Positions 8,832 through 16,534 of a DNA stretch of 64,000 nucleotides are shown here, one piece after another. Source of the stretch: Teichococcus aerophilus (lineage in GTDB: Bacteria; Pseudomonadota; Alphaproteobacteria; Acetobacterales; Acetobacteraceae); contig NZ_JACTVA010000008.1 in the NCBI RefSeq assembly GCF_014490485.1, positions 79,771 through 143,770 of the forward strand, given 5' to 3'. Below the pieces are notes generated by a model. That model had not been told where the DNA came from. It saw only the letters and a program-made list of their open reading frames with translations, and did not search any database. How positions within the stretch are numbered: the first letter of the stretch is position 1; every line of letters starts with the position of its first letter. The position numbers were made by a program, and so were the translations under genes.

Positions 8832-9503
8832 ATGACCGAGGCGCCGACCCGCGATCGCATCCTGGACGCGGCCGAACGGCTCTTCGCCGAACGTGGTGGC
8901 GAGGACGGGGCTTCGATGCGGGATCTCGCCGCCGCCGCCAGCGTGCGCCTGTCCCAGCTCAGCTACCATTTCGGGTCCAAGGAAGCGCTGTACCGGGCCG
9001 TCTTCACCCGCCGCGCCAGCGCGCTCGCCCAGGCGCGCGAGGATGCGCTCCGCGAGGCGCTCTCCCAACCGGCCCCGACGATCGGGGATGTCATGTCCGC
9101 TTTCATTGGGCCGTCGGTGCGGCAGCGGCTGACCGGGGGCGCCCAAGGCGCGGCCTTCGCGCTGCTGACGGCGCGCGAGGCCGTCGACCCGCGCGAGGCG
9201 GCACGCGGCGTCCTGGCCGAGCATTTCGACCCGACCGCCGCACGCTTCATCGCAGCACTTTCCAGCCTGTACCCGGGCGCGACGCGAGCGGCCGCGGCGG
9301 AAGCCTATTTCTTCGCGGCCGGCGCGCTGGTGATGACCACCATGACCGGCGGCAGAATCTCGCGCCTCCTGGGCGCGGAGTGCGCGCCCGAGCTGAACGC
9401 GCAGGACGCCGCTTCCCTCGTGCAGCGCCTCACCGCCTTCTGCGCGGCAGGGGCCGAGGCCGTGCTGCGCGCCCCGAAGGACGCGCGTTCACCTTCCGGC
9501 TGA
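8832..9503 (+). CDS. TetR/AcrR family transcriptional regulator
   Basis: A 223-residue regulator. The N-terminal helix-turn-helix domain is typical: TRDRILDAAERLFAERG, then a recognition region ending LSQLSYHFGSKEALYRAVF (residues about 6-60). The C-terminal part is an alanine-rich helical ligand-binding domain resembling the CecR/YbiH-type C-terminal domain. The ATG at 8832 was chosen because AGGAGAG precedes it and the family homology starts there. It is divergent from the cyclase block and the tandem operators lie between them, so it most likely controls that block. The inducer is unknown. Confidence 0.92.
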   Translation: MTEAPTRDRILDAAERLFAERGGEDGASMRDLAAAASVRLSQLSYHFGSKEALYRAVFTRRASALAQAREDALREALSQPAPTIGDVMSAFIGPSVRQRLTGGAQGAAFALLTAREAVDPREAARGVLAEHFDPTAARFIAALSSLYPGATRAAAAEAYFFAAGALVMTTMTGGRISRLLGAECAPELNAQDAASLVQRLTAFCAAGAEAVLRAPKDARSPSG

Positions 9504-9652
9504 CACGCACTTCCAGACTGCGCCATCCAGCAACTCCGGCATTCGCGCCTTGGCGATACATCCGAGGACGAGCTGCTGCTGGCGGCCTCGCCCGCGGCTC
9601 CGCGATCTCGGCGTCACGGTGTTGGCGCGGCAGCCGGCTTCGCTACCGGCGC

Positions 9653-10249
9653 TCAGTCCCTGGCCACCAGCAGGCCAGCGGCCAGGCACCGGAAGGCCTC
9701 CACGGCCCTGGCCAGCACGGCGCGCGGATCGTTGCTGGCCGCGATCCAGAGCGCGGCATTCAGCGCGGCACCATTCAGCAGCCGGGAAGCGGCTTCCGCA
9801 TCCACCGGCTTCACCACCCCTTGCGCGATCAGCGCCTCGACGGTCTCGATCGTCGCCCGCAGGCAGCTGTTCTGGCTCGGCCACTGCGAGGGATCACCCA
9901 GTACGGCCGGGCCATCGAGCAGCACCACGCGCTGTACCTCCGGCTCCAGCGCCATCTCGATATAGGCAGCGCCTTCGGCCAGCAGGCCTTCCCAGGCGCT
10001 GTCAGCCTGGCTGCCGATGGCATGCGCCCGGGCTGCCATCTCCTCATCGATCTGATTCACCACGGCCTGAAGCAGGCCGCGTTTGTCGCCAAAGTTGTGG
10101 TAGAGCGCGCCGCGCGTCAGCCCGACCTCGGCCGTTAGATCGTCCATGGAGGCCGCTGCGTAGCCCTTCTCGGCAAACGCCGCGCGGGCAGCGCGCACCA
10201 GCTTGGCCCGGGTCTCCTCCACCATCTCGGCACGGCGTTTCGGCGGCAT
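9653..10249 (-). CDS. TetR/AcrR family transcriptional regulator
   Basis: A 198-residue repressor-type protein. The DNA-binding domain reads RAKLVRAARAAFAEKGYAAA, then LTAEVGLTRGALYHNFGDKR, a textbook TetR helix-turn-helix. The C-terminal half is helical with no recognisable ligand motif. The start at ATG 10249 (MPPKRRAEMVEETR) is where homology begins; upstream in-frame sequence runs through the operators and is not coding. It is divergently oriented to the RidA gene, and three operator copies lie between the two start codons, so it very probably represses itself and ridA. Confidence 0.92.
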   Translation of the reverse strand: MPPKRRAEMVEETRAKLVRAARAAFAEKGYAAASMDDLTAEVGLTRGALYHNFGDKRGLLQAVVNQIDEEMAARAHAIGSQADSAWEGLLAEGAAYIEMALEPEVQRVVLLDGPAVLGDPSQWPSQNSCLRATIETVEALIAQGVVKPVDAEAASRLLNGAALNAALWIAASNDPRAVLARAVEAFRCLAAGLLVARD

Positions 10250-10268
10250 CCTTGCATCCTTCAGACAA

Positions 10269-10338
10269 ACATACGCTGCGTATGTTAGTTGACATACGCA
10301 GCGTATGCGTCGATGGTATTCACATACGGAGCGTATAT
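10269..10338. promoter_or_regulatory. Three copies of a CATACGC-N-GCGTATG operator
   Basis: Perfect 15-bp palindromes CATACGC-T-GCGTATG (10270-10284) and CATACGC-A-GCGTATG (10293-10307), plus a third degenerate copy CATACGGAGCGTATA (10323-10337). Centre spacings are 23 and 30 bp. The first two extend outward with A/T pairs. The cluster fills the gap between the divergent tetR and ridA genes and is almost certainly the binding site of the adjacent TetR. Confidence 0.85.
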
Positions 10339-10427
10339 TAACCGCAGGATGCTTCGTGAATCCACCCGCCCGCGCCGGCCAACGAAGCAGTGCCCGCAGG
10401 CCAGCGCCCCGTGAAAGGAACCAACCC

Positions 10428-10826
10428 ATGGCTCAGAACGAAGCGATCTTCCCCGCCAACCGGCACGCCCTCTACGACGCCCACAAATACTCGCCCGCCA
10501 TCCGCTCGGGCGATCTCCTGTTCGTCTCCGGCCAGGTCGGCGCCCGGCCGGACGGCACGCCGGAGCCGGATTTCGCCCGGCAGGTGCAGCTGGCCTTCGA
10601 CAGCGTGCTGGCGGTACTGCAGGCGGCGGGATGCACGTTGGCCGATGTGGTGGACGTGACCTCTTTCCACACCGACCCGGCCCAGCAAATGGAGACCTTC
10701 ATGGCCGTCCGGTCGCGCATCATCGGCGAGCCGCCTTACCCGAACTGGACCGCCGTCGGTGTCACCTGGCTGTCGGGCTTCGATATCGAGATCAAGGTCA
10801 TCGCCCGCGTCCCCGAAGGGCGCTGA
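10428..10826 (+). CDS. RidA family protein without the catalytic arginine
   Basis: A 132-residue RidA/YjgF-family protein. In classical RidA the trimer hydrolyses reactive enamines and imines released by PLP enzymes. Features are SGDLLFVSGQVG near residue 27 and GCTLADVVDVTSFHTD in the middle. The position that normally reads PARST, with the imine-binding arginine, reads PYPNWTAVGV here, so this is a non-archetypal Rid subfamily member that may lack deaminase activity. The ATG at 10428 follows AAAGGA. The upstream operator cluster places it under the divergent TetR. It converges with the next gene across 28 nt. Confidence 0.88.
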   Translation: MAQNEAIFPANRHALYDAHKYSPAIRSGDLLFVSGQVGARPDGTPEPDFARQVQLAFDSVLAVLQAAGCTLADVVDVTSFHTDPAQQMETFMAVRSRIIGEPPYPNWTAVGVTWLSGFDIEIKVIARVPEGR

Positions 10827-10854
10827 GCCGAACCCCAATCGTCCGGGCACCGGC

Positions 10855-11775
10855 TCAGCCAGCCTCCGTGGCGGATGCCGCGTCGTGCTTGGCCTGCCGC
10901 GTCGCCCGGGCCCGCTCCAGGGACGCCGCCTTGCGGCGTTCCTCCCGCAGGACGTCGATGGTCGGTTGCCACCAGCCGCGCTGTAGGTCGGCCGGTTCCG
11001 CTGGCGTCCGCGCGGGCCAGGCCTGAACCAACTCGGCATGGCTGGGCCGGCGCCAACCGGCCCAGACCAGATCCGCCGCGCCGACATCGGAATAGAAGCG
11101 GGCGGCGATGGCAGGCTCCACCACCTCCCCCGTCACCGTCTCGATCACCACGCATCCCAGATGGGTCATCACGACCCGGTCTGGCGGCGGCAGCGCATCC
11201 GCCGGTACGGGATAGCGGTGGCGGCGATGCTCCGCGGCTTCCTCACGCTTCTCCAACTGCCCGGGGTCAGCCTTGCGGCTCTCGGCACGCTTACGCCGTT
11301 CCTCCGGCTCGGCTTGCCGGGCCGCAGCCTCGATGGCGGGCCAGTGCTTCTGCAATGCTTCATAGGACCGGAACGGCACACGCCAGGCCTTCGATGCCGG
11401 GTCCCACCACGCCCAGGGCACCAGACGCAGTTCAGCGATGACGGTGCGGGAATACGGCGTCCGCACCATCAGGTCTTCGGCGATCTCCAGGTAGGGGCTC
11501 GCAATCGGCTCGAAGGTGAAGGCATCGCGGCCGCGCTGGTCGGCATAGGCCAGCACGCCGGACCACTCGCGGCTCATCCACTTCGTCAGGCGCTGTTCCG
11601 CACGCTTGCCGGGTACGAACCAGGCCCGCAGATCGTCGCGCCAGCGCGCATTCGGGAAGGCTTCGCGGAAGCGCTCCACGGTCATCCGGTCATAGGGAAA
11701 CGCCGCCGTCGCGCCGGGTGCGCCCTCGCCGTCTTCCTGCTGCCTGGCGGTGAATTCCGTCGTTGCCTCGGTCAC
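10855..11775 (-). CDS. Hypothetical protein with HARP-like repeats
   Basis: A 306-residue soluble, charged protein I cannot name. Two stretches resemble the HARP fold found in SMARCAL1-type annealing helicases: PYDRMTVERFREAFPNARWR with RAWFVPGKRAEQRL (residues about 27-65), and RTVIAELRLVPWAWWDPASK followed by AWRVPFRSYEALQKHWPAIE (about 108-148). Each shows the pattern of a helix, a W-D/R-x-x-x-x-x-W strand pair and another helix. No helicase domain is present. The C-terminal half is rich in Arg, Glu and Ala and probably helical. It stands alone between the RidA and TetR genes. The HARP assignment is tentative. Confidence 0.6.
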   Translation of the reverse strand: MTEATTEFTARQQEDGEGAPGATAAFPYDRMTVERFREAFPNARWRDDLRAWFVPGKRAEQRLTKWMSREWSGVLAYADQRGRDAFTFEPIASPYLEIAEDLMVRTPYSRTVIAELRLVPWAWWDPASKAWRVPFRSYEALQKHWPAIEAAARQAEPEERRKRAESRKADPGQLEKREEAAEHRRHRYPVPADALPPPDRVVMTHLGCVVIETVTGEVVEPAIAARFYSDVGAADLVWAGWRRPSHAELVQAWPARTPAEPADLQRGWWQPTIDVLREERRKAASLERARATRQAKHDAASATEAG

Positions 11776-11975
11776 CCGTGGTGTCCTCCTTGCCCAGCAG
11801 AGCGCGGCACGCCCGCCGCTGGCAACCCCGACCTAGCGCCCTCGGTCCGCCGAAATCGTGGGGCAGCACTCTCCGGCCACCTCGACCAAAACGCGCCGAT
11901 GGATGAACACAGCAACAGCTCAGTGGTCCGCGTCGCCACGCAAAAACCGGGCGCCGCAATCTGGACATATCATTC

Positions 11976-11991
11976 TAGAACGCTCAATCTA
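11976..11991. promoter_or_regulatory. Possible TetR operator TAGA-N8-TCTA
   Basis: TAGAACGCTCAATCTA ends five bases before the ATG of the third TetR gene. The TAGA/TCTA ends and 8-nt interior match the spacing of TAGACCG-type operators of several TetR repressors, but the inner bases are only partly symmetrical. Autoregulation is inferred. Confidence 0.35.
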
Positions 11992-11996
11992 TTTGT

Positions 11997-12608
11997 ATGG
12001 TCCGAACCGCCCGCTTCTCCGCTGAGCACTTCGTCGACGCCGCCATCGCCCTCGTCGCCGAAGGTGGGCCGGGTGCGGCGACCATGCAGGCCATTGCCCG
12101 GCGCGTCGGGGCGCCCACCGGCTCGATCTACCACCGGTTCGACTCCCGCTCCGCCATTCTCGCCGCCGCCTGGAACGCCAGCTACGGCTCGCTGGCCAGG
12201 CTGTTGGTGCCGCTGCTGCAAGCCGGCCGGCCGCGCGAGGCCGCCCTGGCGCTCATCCCCTGGGCGGGCGAGGACCGGCCCCGCGCCCGGTTCCTGCTGC
12301 TGCACGAGCCCGTCGCCCTGTTCGAGGACGCCCCGCCGCCCGAACCGCTGCGGCAGGCGATGGAGCAGTTGGAAGCCGAGATGGACCAGGCCTTCCGCGC
12401 CTGCATCGCCCGCTTCGGCGACGGCACCATCCGGGACGAGGACCTGTCGCGCGCGAAGTTCCTGATCTTCGACGCGCCCATCGCCATTCTCCGCCCGCAT
12501 CTGCTGGCGGAAGCCCCCATCCCCGCCTTCGCCGGCCAGATGATGGCCGAGCTGCATGCGGGCCTGCCCTTCGCCGGCGCCCGCGCCGGGACCACCCACG
12601 CGGCCTGA
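11997..12608 (+). CDS. TetR family transcriptional regulator
   Basis: A 203-residue regulator. The N-terminal domain FSAEHFVDAAIALVAEGG, then RRVGAPTGSIYHRFDSRSAI, is a clear TetR helix-turn-helix (residues about 7-55). The ligand-binding half is rich in Ala, Pro and Leu with no diagnostic motif. There is no Shine-Dalgarno before ATG 11997, so the gene may be leaderless or read from a very short leader; the possible operator overlaps this region. It sits 30 nt before map on the same strand, so the two may share a transcript. The target genes are not evident from context. Confidence 0.9.
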   Translation: MVRTARFSAEHFVDAAIALVAEGGPGAATMQAIARRVGAPTGSIYHRFDSRSAILAAAWNASYGSLARLLVPLLQAGRPREAALALIPWAGEDRPRARFLLLHEPVALFEDAPPPEPLRQAMEQLEAEMDQAFRACIARFGDGTIRDEDLSRAKFLIFDAPIAILRPHLLAEAPIPAFAGQMMAELHAGLPFAGARAGTTHAA

Positions 12609-12638
12609 GCCGCCCTCCTACGGATTGCTACAAACGCC

Positions 12639-13445
12639 ATGAACGACATCGTCGACGAGCGGCCGGTCAAGCTGCACACCCCCGAAGATTTCGCCGGCAT
12701 GCGCGCCGCCGGCAGGCTGGCGGCCGCCACGCTGGACATGGTGACCGCGCATGTACGCGCCGGCATCACCACCGCGGAGCTGGACCGGCTGTGCCACGCC
12801 TTCATCGTGGAGCACGGCGCCGTACCGGCCTCCCTCGGCTACCAGGGCTACAGCCACGCCACCTGCATCTCGCTCAACCACGTCGTCTGCCACGGCATTC
12901 CCGGGGAGCGGGCACTGATGGAAGGCGACATCCTCAACATCGACCTCGCCGTGATCGTCGATGGATGGCACGGGGATAGCAGCCGCATGTACACGGTTGG
13001 CAAGATCGGCACCCGCGCGGCACGGCTGATCGAGGTGACGTACGAGGCGATGATGCGCGGCATCGCGGCCGTGCGGCCCGGCGCCACGCTGGGCGATATC
13101 GGCTTCGCGATGCAGAGCCATGCCGAGGCCGCACGCTTCAGCGTTGTGGAGGATTTTTGCGGCCACGGGCTCGGCCGCGTCTATCACGACGCGCCGAACG
13201 TGCCGAATTACGGGCAGGAAGGCACTGGCCTGGCGCTGCACCCCGGCATGTTCCTGACCATCGAGCCGATGGTGAATGCCGGCCGCTGCGACGTGAAGGT
13301 GCTCAGCGACGGCTGGACCGCCGTAACGCGCGACCGCAGCCTCTCCGCGCAGTTCGAGCACAGCATCGGCGTCACCGAGGATGGATACGAGATCTTCACC
13401 CTCTCTCCCGCCGGGTTCGACAAGCCTCCCTACAAGACGGCGTAG
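12639..13445 (+). CDS. map: Type I methionine aminopeptidase
   Basis: Removes the N-terminal methionine from nascent proteins in the cytoplasm. The 268-residue protein has the pita-bread fold signatures and all five metal ligands can be placed: NIDLAVIVDGWHGDSSRMY (two Asp), GHGLGRVYHDAPNVPNY (His), TIEPMVNAG (Glu) and AQFEHSIGVTEDG (Glu). The substrate-binding His of GYSHATCISLNHVVCHGIP is also present. The N-terminus lacks the zinc-finger/SH3 extension of eukaryotic MetAP1, as expected. The start ATG 12639 has only a weak ribosome-binding site. Alphaproteobacteria often carry more than one map gene, so this need not be the only copy. Confidence 0.95.
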   Translation: MNDIVDERPVKLHTPEDFAGMRAAGRLAAATLDMVTAHVRAGITTAELDRLCHAFIVEHGAVPASLGYQGYSHATCISLNHVVCHGIPGERALMEGDILNIDLAVIVDGWHGDSSRMYTVGKIGTRAARLIEVTYEAMMRGIAAVRPGATLGDIGFAMQSHAEAARFSVVEDFCGHGLGRVYHDAPNVPNYGQEGTGLALHPGMFLTIEPMVNAGRCDVKVLSDGWTAVTRDRSLSAQFEHSIGVTEDGYEIFTLSPAGFDKPPYKTA

Positions 13446-13451
13446 CGCGGG

Positions 13452-14033
13452 TCAGCGGCGCGGCGGCGTCAGCAGCACCGGGTGCGCTTCCAGCGCCGGT
13501 GCGGCGACGGCGTGGACGGGGTAGGTGGAAACCCGGCCGCTCACCACTTCCAGGTCCCAGTCGCCGCCCAGGCTGCTGGGGCCGGTGCGGTCGTCCGATG
13601 CGGCGACATCGCGGGCCAGGGCGCGGGATAGCGCGGCGACGAAGCGGCCACCGACGGCGCCCTGGCCGATCTCGCATCCCCACAGCAGCAGCGCGCCACC
13701 GGGGGCCAGGCCATCGCCCAGCCGCGCCAGGTCGGCCGCACGCCCGCCCAGCATGTCCATCTCCAGCGTCACGCTACCCAGGCGCAGGCGGCCGGGCGCG
13801 CCGTGGTCGGCGATATGGATGGCGGCCAGTGGGCCAAGCTCGCCGGCAACCTCGGCGATCTGGGTGAGGCCGTCCCGCGCCGTGTCCAGCAGCAGCACGG
13901 CGACGCCGGGCTCGGCGGCGGCCAACAGCGATGGCCACCCCTCCAGGCGCGGGTCGAGAACAAGCAATTGGGTCGAGGTTTCGGCAGGCTTCTGCATCGC
14001 GGCGGCTTTCCCGTTTTGGGTCATTCTCATCAT
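13452..14033 (-). CDS. Stand-alone DUF4347 domain protein
   Basis: A 193-residue protein made almost entirely of one DUF4347 domain. The hallmarks are AAIHIADHGAPGRLRLGSVT, then GGALLLWGCEIGQGAVGGRF and DVAASDDRTGPSSLGGDWDLE. This domain normally forms the N-terminus of very large secreted cadherin-like or hemolysin-like proteins. Here no large C-terminal region follows; the frame ends after AHPVLLTPPRR. The His of the ADHGA motif and the Cys of WGCEIG suggest a CHAT-like protease-related fold, but activity is not established. The ATG at 14033 follows AAGGATGG. It converges tightly with map and is divergent from the permease gene. Confidence 0.75.
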   Translation of the reverse strand: MMRMTQNGKAAAMQKPAETSTQLLVLDPRLEGWPSLLAAAEPGVAVLLLDTARDGLTQIAEVAGELGPLAAIHIADHGAPGRLRLGSVTLEMDMLGGRAADLARLGDGLAPGGALLLWGCEIGQGAVGGRFVAALSRALARDVAASDDRTGPSSLGGDWDLEVVSGRVSTYPVHAVAAPALEAHPVLLTPPRR

Positions 14034-14152
14034 GGGCCAGCCATCCTTTCCAAACCGTCAACTGCGATGCGGAATTCGCCAGGGCCGTGCCGGGTTGCAG
14101 TGGCGGCGCGCAACCGGCATGGCTGTGCCGCCATGCCGCACGCACCCGCCTG

Positions 14153-14842
14153 ATGAACGACGTCACCGAAGCCACCCGCCTCGCCCTGGGCCTGATCCTG
14201 CATGGCGATGCCGAGGTGGCGCAGATCATCCTGCTCTCCCTCCGCGTCTCTGGCAGCGCGGCACTGCTGGCCTTCGTACTGGGACTACCGGTGGCGGCCA
14301 GCCTGGTCATCGCCCGCTTCCGCGGGCGCAACACGCTGCTGCTGCTGTTCAACGCTGCGCTCGGCCTGCCGCCGGTCATCGTCGGGCTCGTGTGCTACCT
14401 GCTGCTCTCACGCAGCGGCCCGCTGGGCGCCCTGGGCTGGCTGTTCGCGCCCAGCGGCATGGTGCTGGCGCAGACCATCCTCTCCTTCCCCATCGTCGTC
14501 GCGCTGGCCAGCCGCGCCTTCGCGCCGCTGTGGCACGACCACCGCGATGCCCTGGCGATCGACGGCGCCAGCTTCCGCCATTGCATGTGGCAGTTGTTCC
14601 GCATGGCCCGCCCGCCACTGGTAACCGTGTTCCTGGCAGCCTTTGGCCGCGCCATCGCCGAGGTCGGCGCCATCCTGGTGGTCGGCGGCAATATCCGCGG
14701 CGAGACCCGCACCATGACCACGGCGATCGCGCTGGAAACCCAGAAGGGCGATCTGCCGATGGCGCTGGCTCTTGGCGGCGTGCTGCTGCTGCTGTGCCTG
14801 GGCGTCAGCATGGTGACGCTGCTGCTGGGGCGGCGCACCTGA
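14153..14842 (+). CDS. ABC transporter permease, tungstate (TupB)-type
   Basis: A 229-residue membrane protein with about five to six hydrophobic segments and a binding-protein-dependent permease domain. The EAA loop region is recognisable: DALAIDGASFRHCMWQLFRM, and GRAIAEVGAILVVGGNIRGE further on, the latter typical of the TupB/WtpB tungstate and molybdate permease group. The start ATG 14153 (MNDVTEATRL) is where homology begins. No cognate binding protein (TupA) or ATPase (TupC) gene is next to it; the next gene downstream is LysR on the opposite strand. The partners must be encoded elsewhere or lost. MoaD/MoaE are about 10 kb away, too far to infer a functional unit. Confidence 0.82.
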   Translation: MNDVTEATRLALGLILHGDAEVAQIILLSLRVSGSAALLAFVLGLPVAASLVIARFRGRNTLLLLFNAALGLPPVIVGLVCYLLLSRSGPLGALGWLFAPSGMVLAQTILSFPIVVALASRAFAPLWHDHRDALAIDGASFRHCMWQLFRMARPPLVTVFLAAFGRAIAEVGAILVVGGNIRGETRTMTTAIALETQKGDLPMALALGGVLLLLCLGVSMVTLLLGRRT

Positions 14843-14890
14843 AGCCAATCTGCTGCCAGACAGCCGGAATGCGCAGGTGCCCCGCTCCGG

Positions 14891-15796
14891 CTAGAGCTCC
14901 GCGCCCAGTTCCATGATCGCTTCCCGCAACCAGCGATGTGCCGCATCGCCGTCCCGGCGCGGGTGCCAGACCTGCTGGAACGCAAAGCCGGGGATGGCGA
15001 AGGGCGGCGGGAAGACCCGCAATCCCTCCGCCTCCGGCCGCGCCGGCAGGATCCGCCGGGCGACGGTCAGCACCAGGTCGGTCCCCGCCACCACGCGCGT
15101 CGCCGGCCCCCAATGCGGCAGCACCAGCGCGACGTGGCGGCTGCGCCCGATCGCGGCCAGGGCGAGGTCCACCTCCTTCGGCATATCCGGCCGCAGCGCC
15201 ACAGAGGCGTGCGGGCGGGCCAGATAGGCCTCCAATTCCACGGCGGCCGGCGTGGCGGCATCGGCGACGCAGACGAACTCCTCCTGGAACAACGTCTGGC
15301 AGTGCAGGCCCTGCGGTGCATCGGGGCAGACGGCCAGCGCCAGGTCGATCTCACCTTCCATGACCTGGGAAAGCATGCCCTCCCGCCCCGTCTGGCTGAT
15401 CATCAGGTCGATGCCGGGCGCCTGCCGCCGCAGCCGCCGCATCAGCCCCGGCAGCAGCACGGCCGAGCCGTAGTCGGACATCGCCAGCCGGAACACCCGC
15501 CGCGCCGTGGCCGGGTCGAACCTCGAAGGCCCCAGCAGCTGCCGCATCCGGTGGAGCGCCTCGGAGAGTTGCGGCGCCAGTTCCAAGGCCCGCGCGGTCG
15601 GCTGCAACTGGCCGGCGCGACGCACCAACAAAGGGTCGCCCAGCAAGGCGCGCAGCCGGCCAAGCGCGTGGCTGACCGCCGGCTGGCTCTTGTTCAGCCG
15701 GGTGGCGGCGCGGGAGACATGACGCTCCGCCAGCAGGGCCTCCAGCACCACCAGCAGGTTCAGATCGACACTTTGCAGGCTATTCATTCGGTGCAT
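14891..15796 (-). CDS. LysR family transcriptional regulator
   Basis: A 301-residue regulator with the LysR winged-helix domain at the N-terminus (VDLNLLVVLEALLAERHVSR, then SQPAVSHALGRLRALLGDPL, residues about 10-60) and a type 2 periplasmic-binding-like effector domain. The C-terminal part carries the PHWGPATRVVAGTDLVLTVA block typical of the NodD/PcpR-like branch. An ATG at 15787 is an equally good start. The DMT transporter gene starts 83 nt away on the opposite strand, so the usual expectation is that this protein controls it. The effector is unknown. Confidence 0.92.
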   Translation of the reverse strand: MHRMNSLQSVDLNLLVVLEALLAERHVSRAATRLNKSQPAVSHALGRLRALLGDPLLVRRAGQLQPTARALELAPQLSEALHRMRQLLGPSRFDPATARRVFRLAMSDYGSAVLLPGLMRRLRRQAPGIDLMISQTGREGMLSQVMEGEIDLALAVCPDAPQGLHCQTLFQEEFVCVADAATPAAVELEAYLARPHASVALRPDMPKEVDLALAAIGRSRHVALVLPHWGPATRVVAGTDLVLTVARRILPARPEAEGLRVFPPPFAIPGFAFQQVWHPRRDGDAAHRWLREAIMELGAEL

Positions 15797-15879
15797 GGTA
15801 TGCGGACGAAATCCGAATTTCCATCAGCAGGGCGGATAATCTACCCAGCCTGGCACCCACGACCTGATCGGGAAACGAC

Positions 15880-16353
15880 ATGCCCAGCACCACGCCTCTC
15901 CTCGCCGCCGCCTTGCTGGCCGGGGCCGCCGTACCCTTCCAGGCCGGGGCCAACGCGGCGCTCGGGCGGCTCATCGGGCATCCGCTCTGGGCAACGCTGG
16001 TGTCCCTGACCGTCAGCATCGCGTTGTTGATTCCGGTCATGCTGGCATTCCGCCTGCCCTTCCCGGCCATCGGGGATGCCCTGAAGGGCCCATGGTGGGT
16101 CTGGGCCGGCGGCGCGGCCGGGGTGCTCTACCTCACCGCCGCGCTGCTGCTGACGCCCAGGCTGGGGGCGGCGGGCTTCATCGTCGCCGTCATCGCCGGG
16201 CAGATCGTCGCCTCTCTGGCCATCGACCATTTCGGCCTGGTGGGGCTGCCGGCCAGGCCGGTCGCGCCGATGCGGCTTCTGGGCGCGGCGCTGATCATCG
16301 GCGGCATGGTGGTGACGCAATGGGCCAGCCAGGCCAGCGCCACCGCGCGCTGA
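15880..16353 (+). CDS. DMT-type transporter, YdcZ (DUF606) family
   Basis: A 157-residue, five-segment hydrophobic protein. The phrases PFQAGANAALGRLIGHPLWA near the N-terminus and GAAGFIVAVIAGQIVASLAI in the middle are characteristic of the YdcZ/DUF606 half-size drug/metabolite transporters, which probably act as dimers in the inner membrane. The substrate is unknown. It is divergent from the LysR gene, which may regulate it. The 181 nt after it contain no recognisable gene before the NitT/TauT operon. Confidence 0.85.
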   Translation: MPSTTPLLAAALLAGAAVPFQAGANAALGRLIGHPLWATLVSLTVSIALLIPVMLAFRLPFPAIGDALKGPWWVWAGGAAGVLYLTAALLLTPRLGAAGFIVAVIAGQIVASLAIDHFGLVGLPARPVAPMRLLGAALIIGGMVVTQWASQASATAR

Positions 16354-16534
16354 TGGCCGCGCCCTGCCAGCCCGGCGGGCAGCCTGCCCACCGCCCGGGC
16401 AGGCTGGGTCGCGGTGGCGGTGCCCACACCGCAGAAGCCCAGCCCCGTGGCCCTTCCGCAACGCTTCCGCCCCGCGTTAGGCTGCTGGCCTGGGTTGGCC
16501 CGCGCGCCGCCCTCAGGCCCCTGGGAGACGATTC

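Noticed and set aside
14891..14900. The LysR stop region reads CTAGAGCTC, resembling a repeat end
   Set aside because: The TAG lies on the other side of this sequence relative to the repeat arrangement, and no GGTGGAATCACC core follows, so this is coincidence.
16354..16534. Possible coding extension or small ORF between the DMT transporter and the NitT/TauT operon
   Set aside because: Open frames here continue from shadow frames of the transporter. None has a start with a ribosome-binding site.
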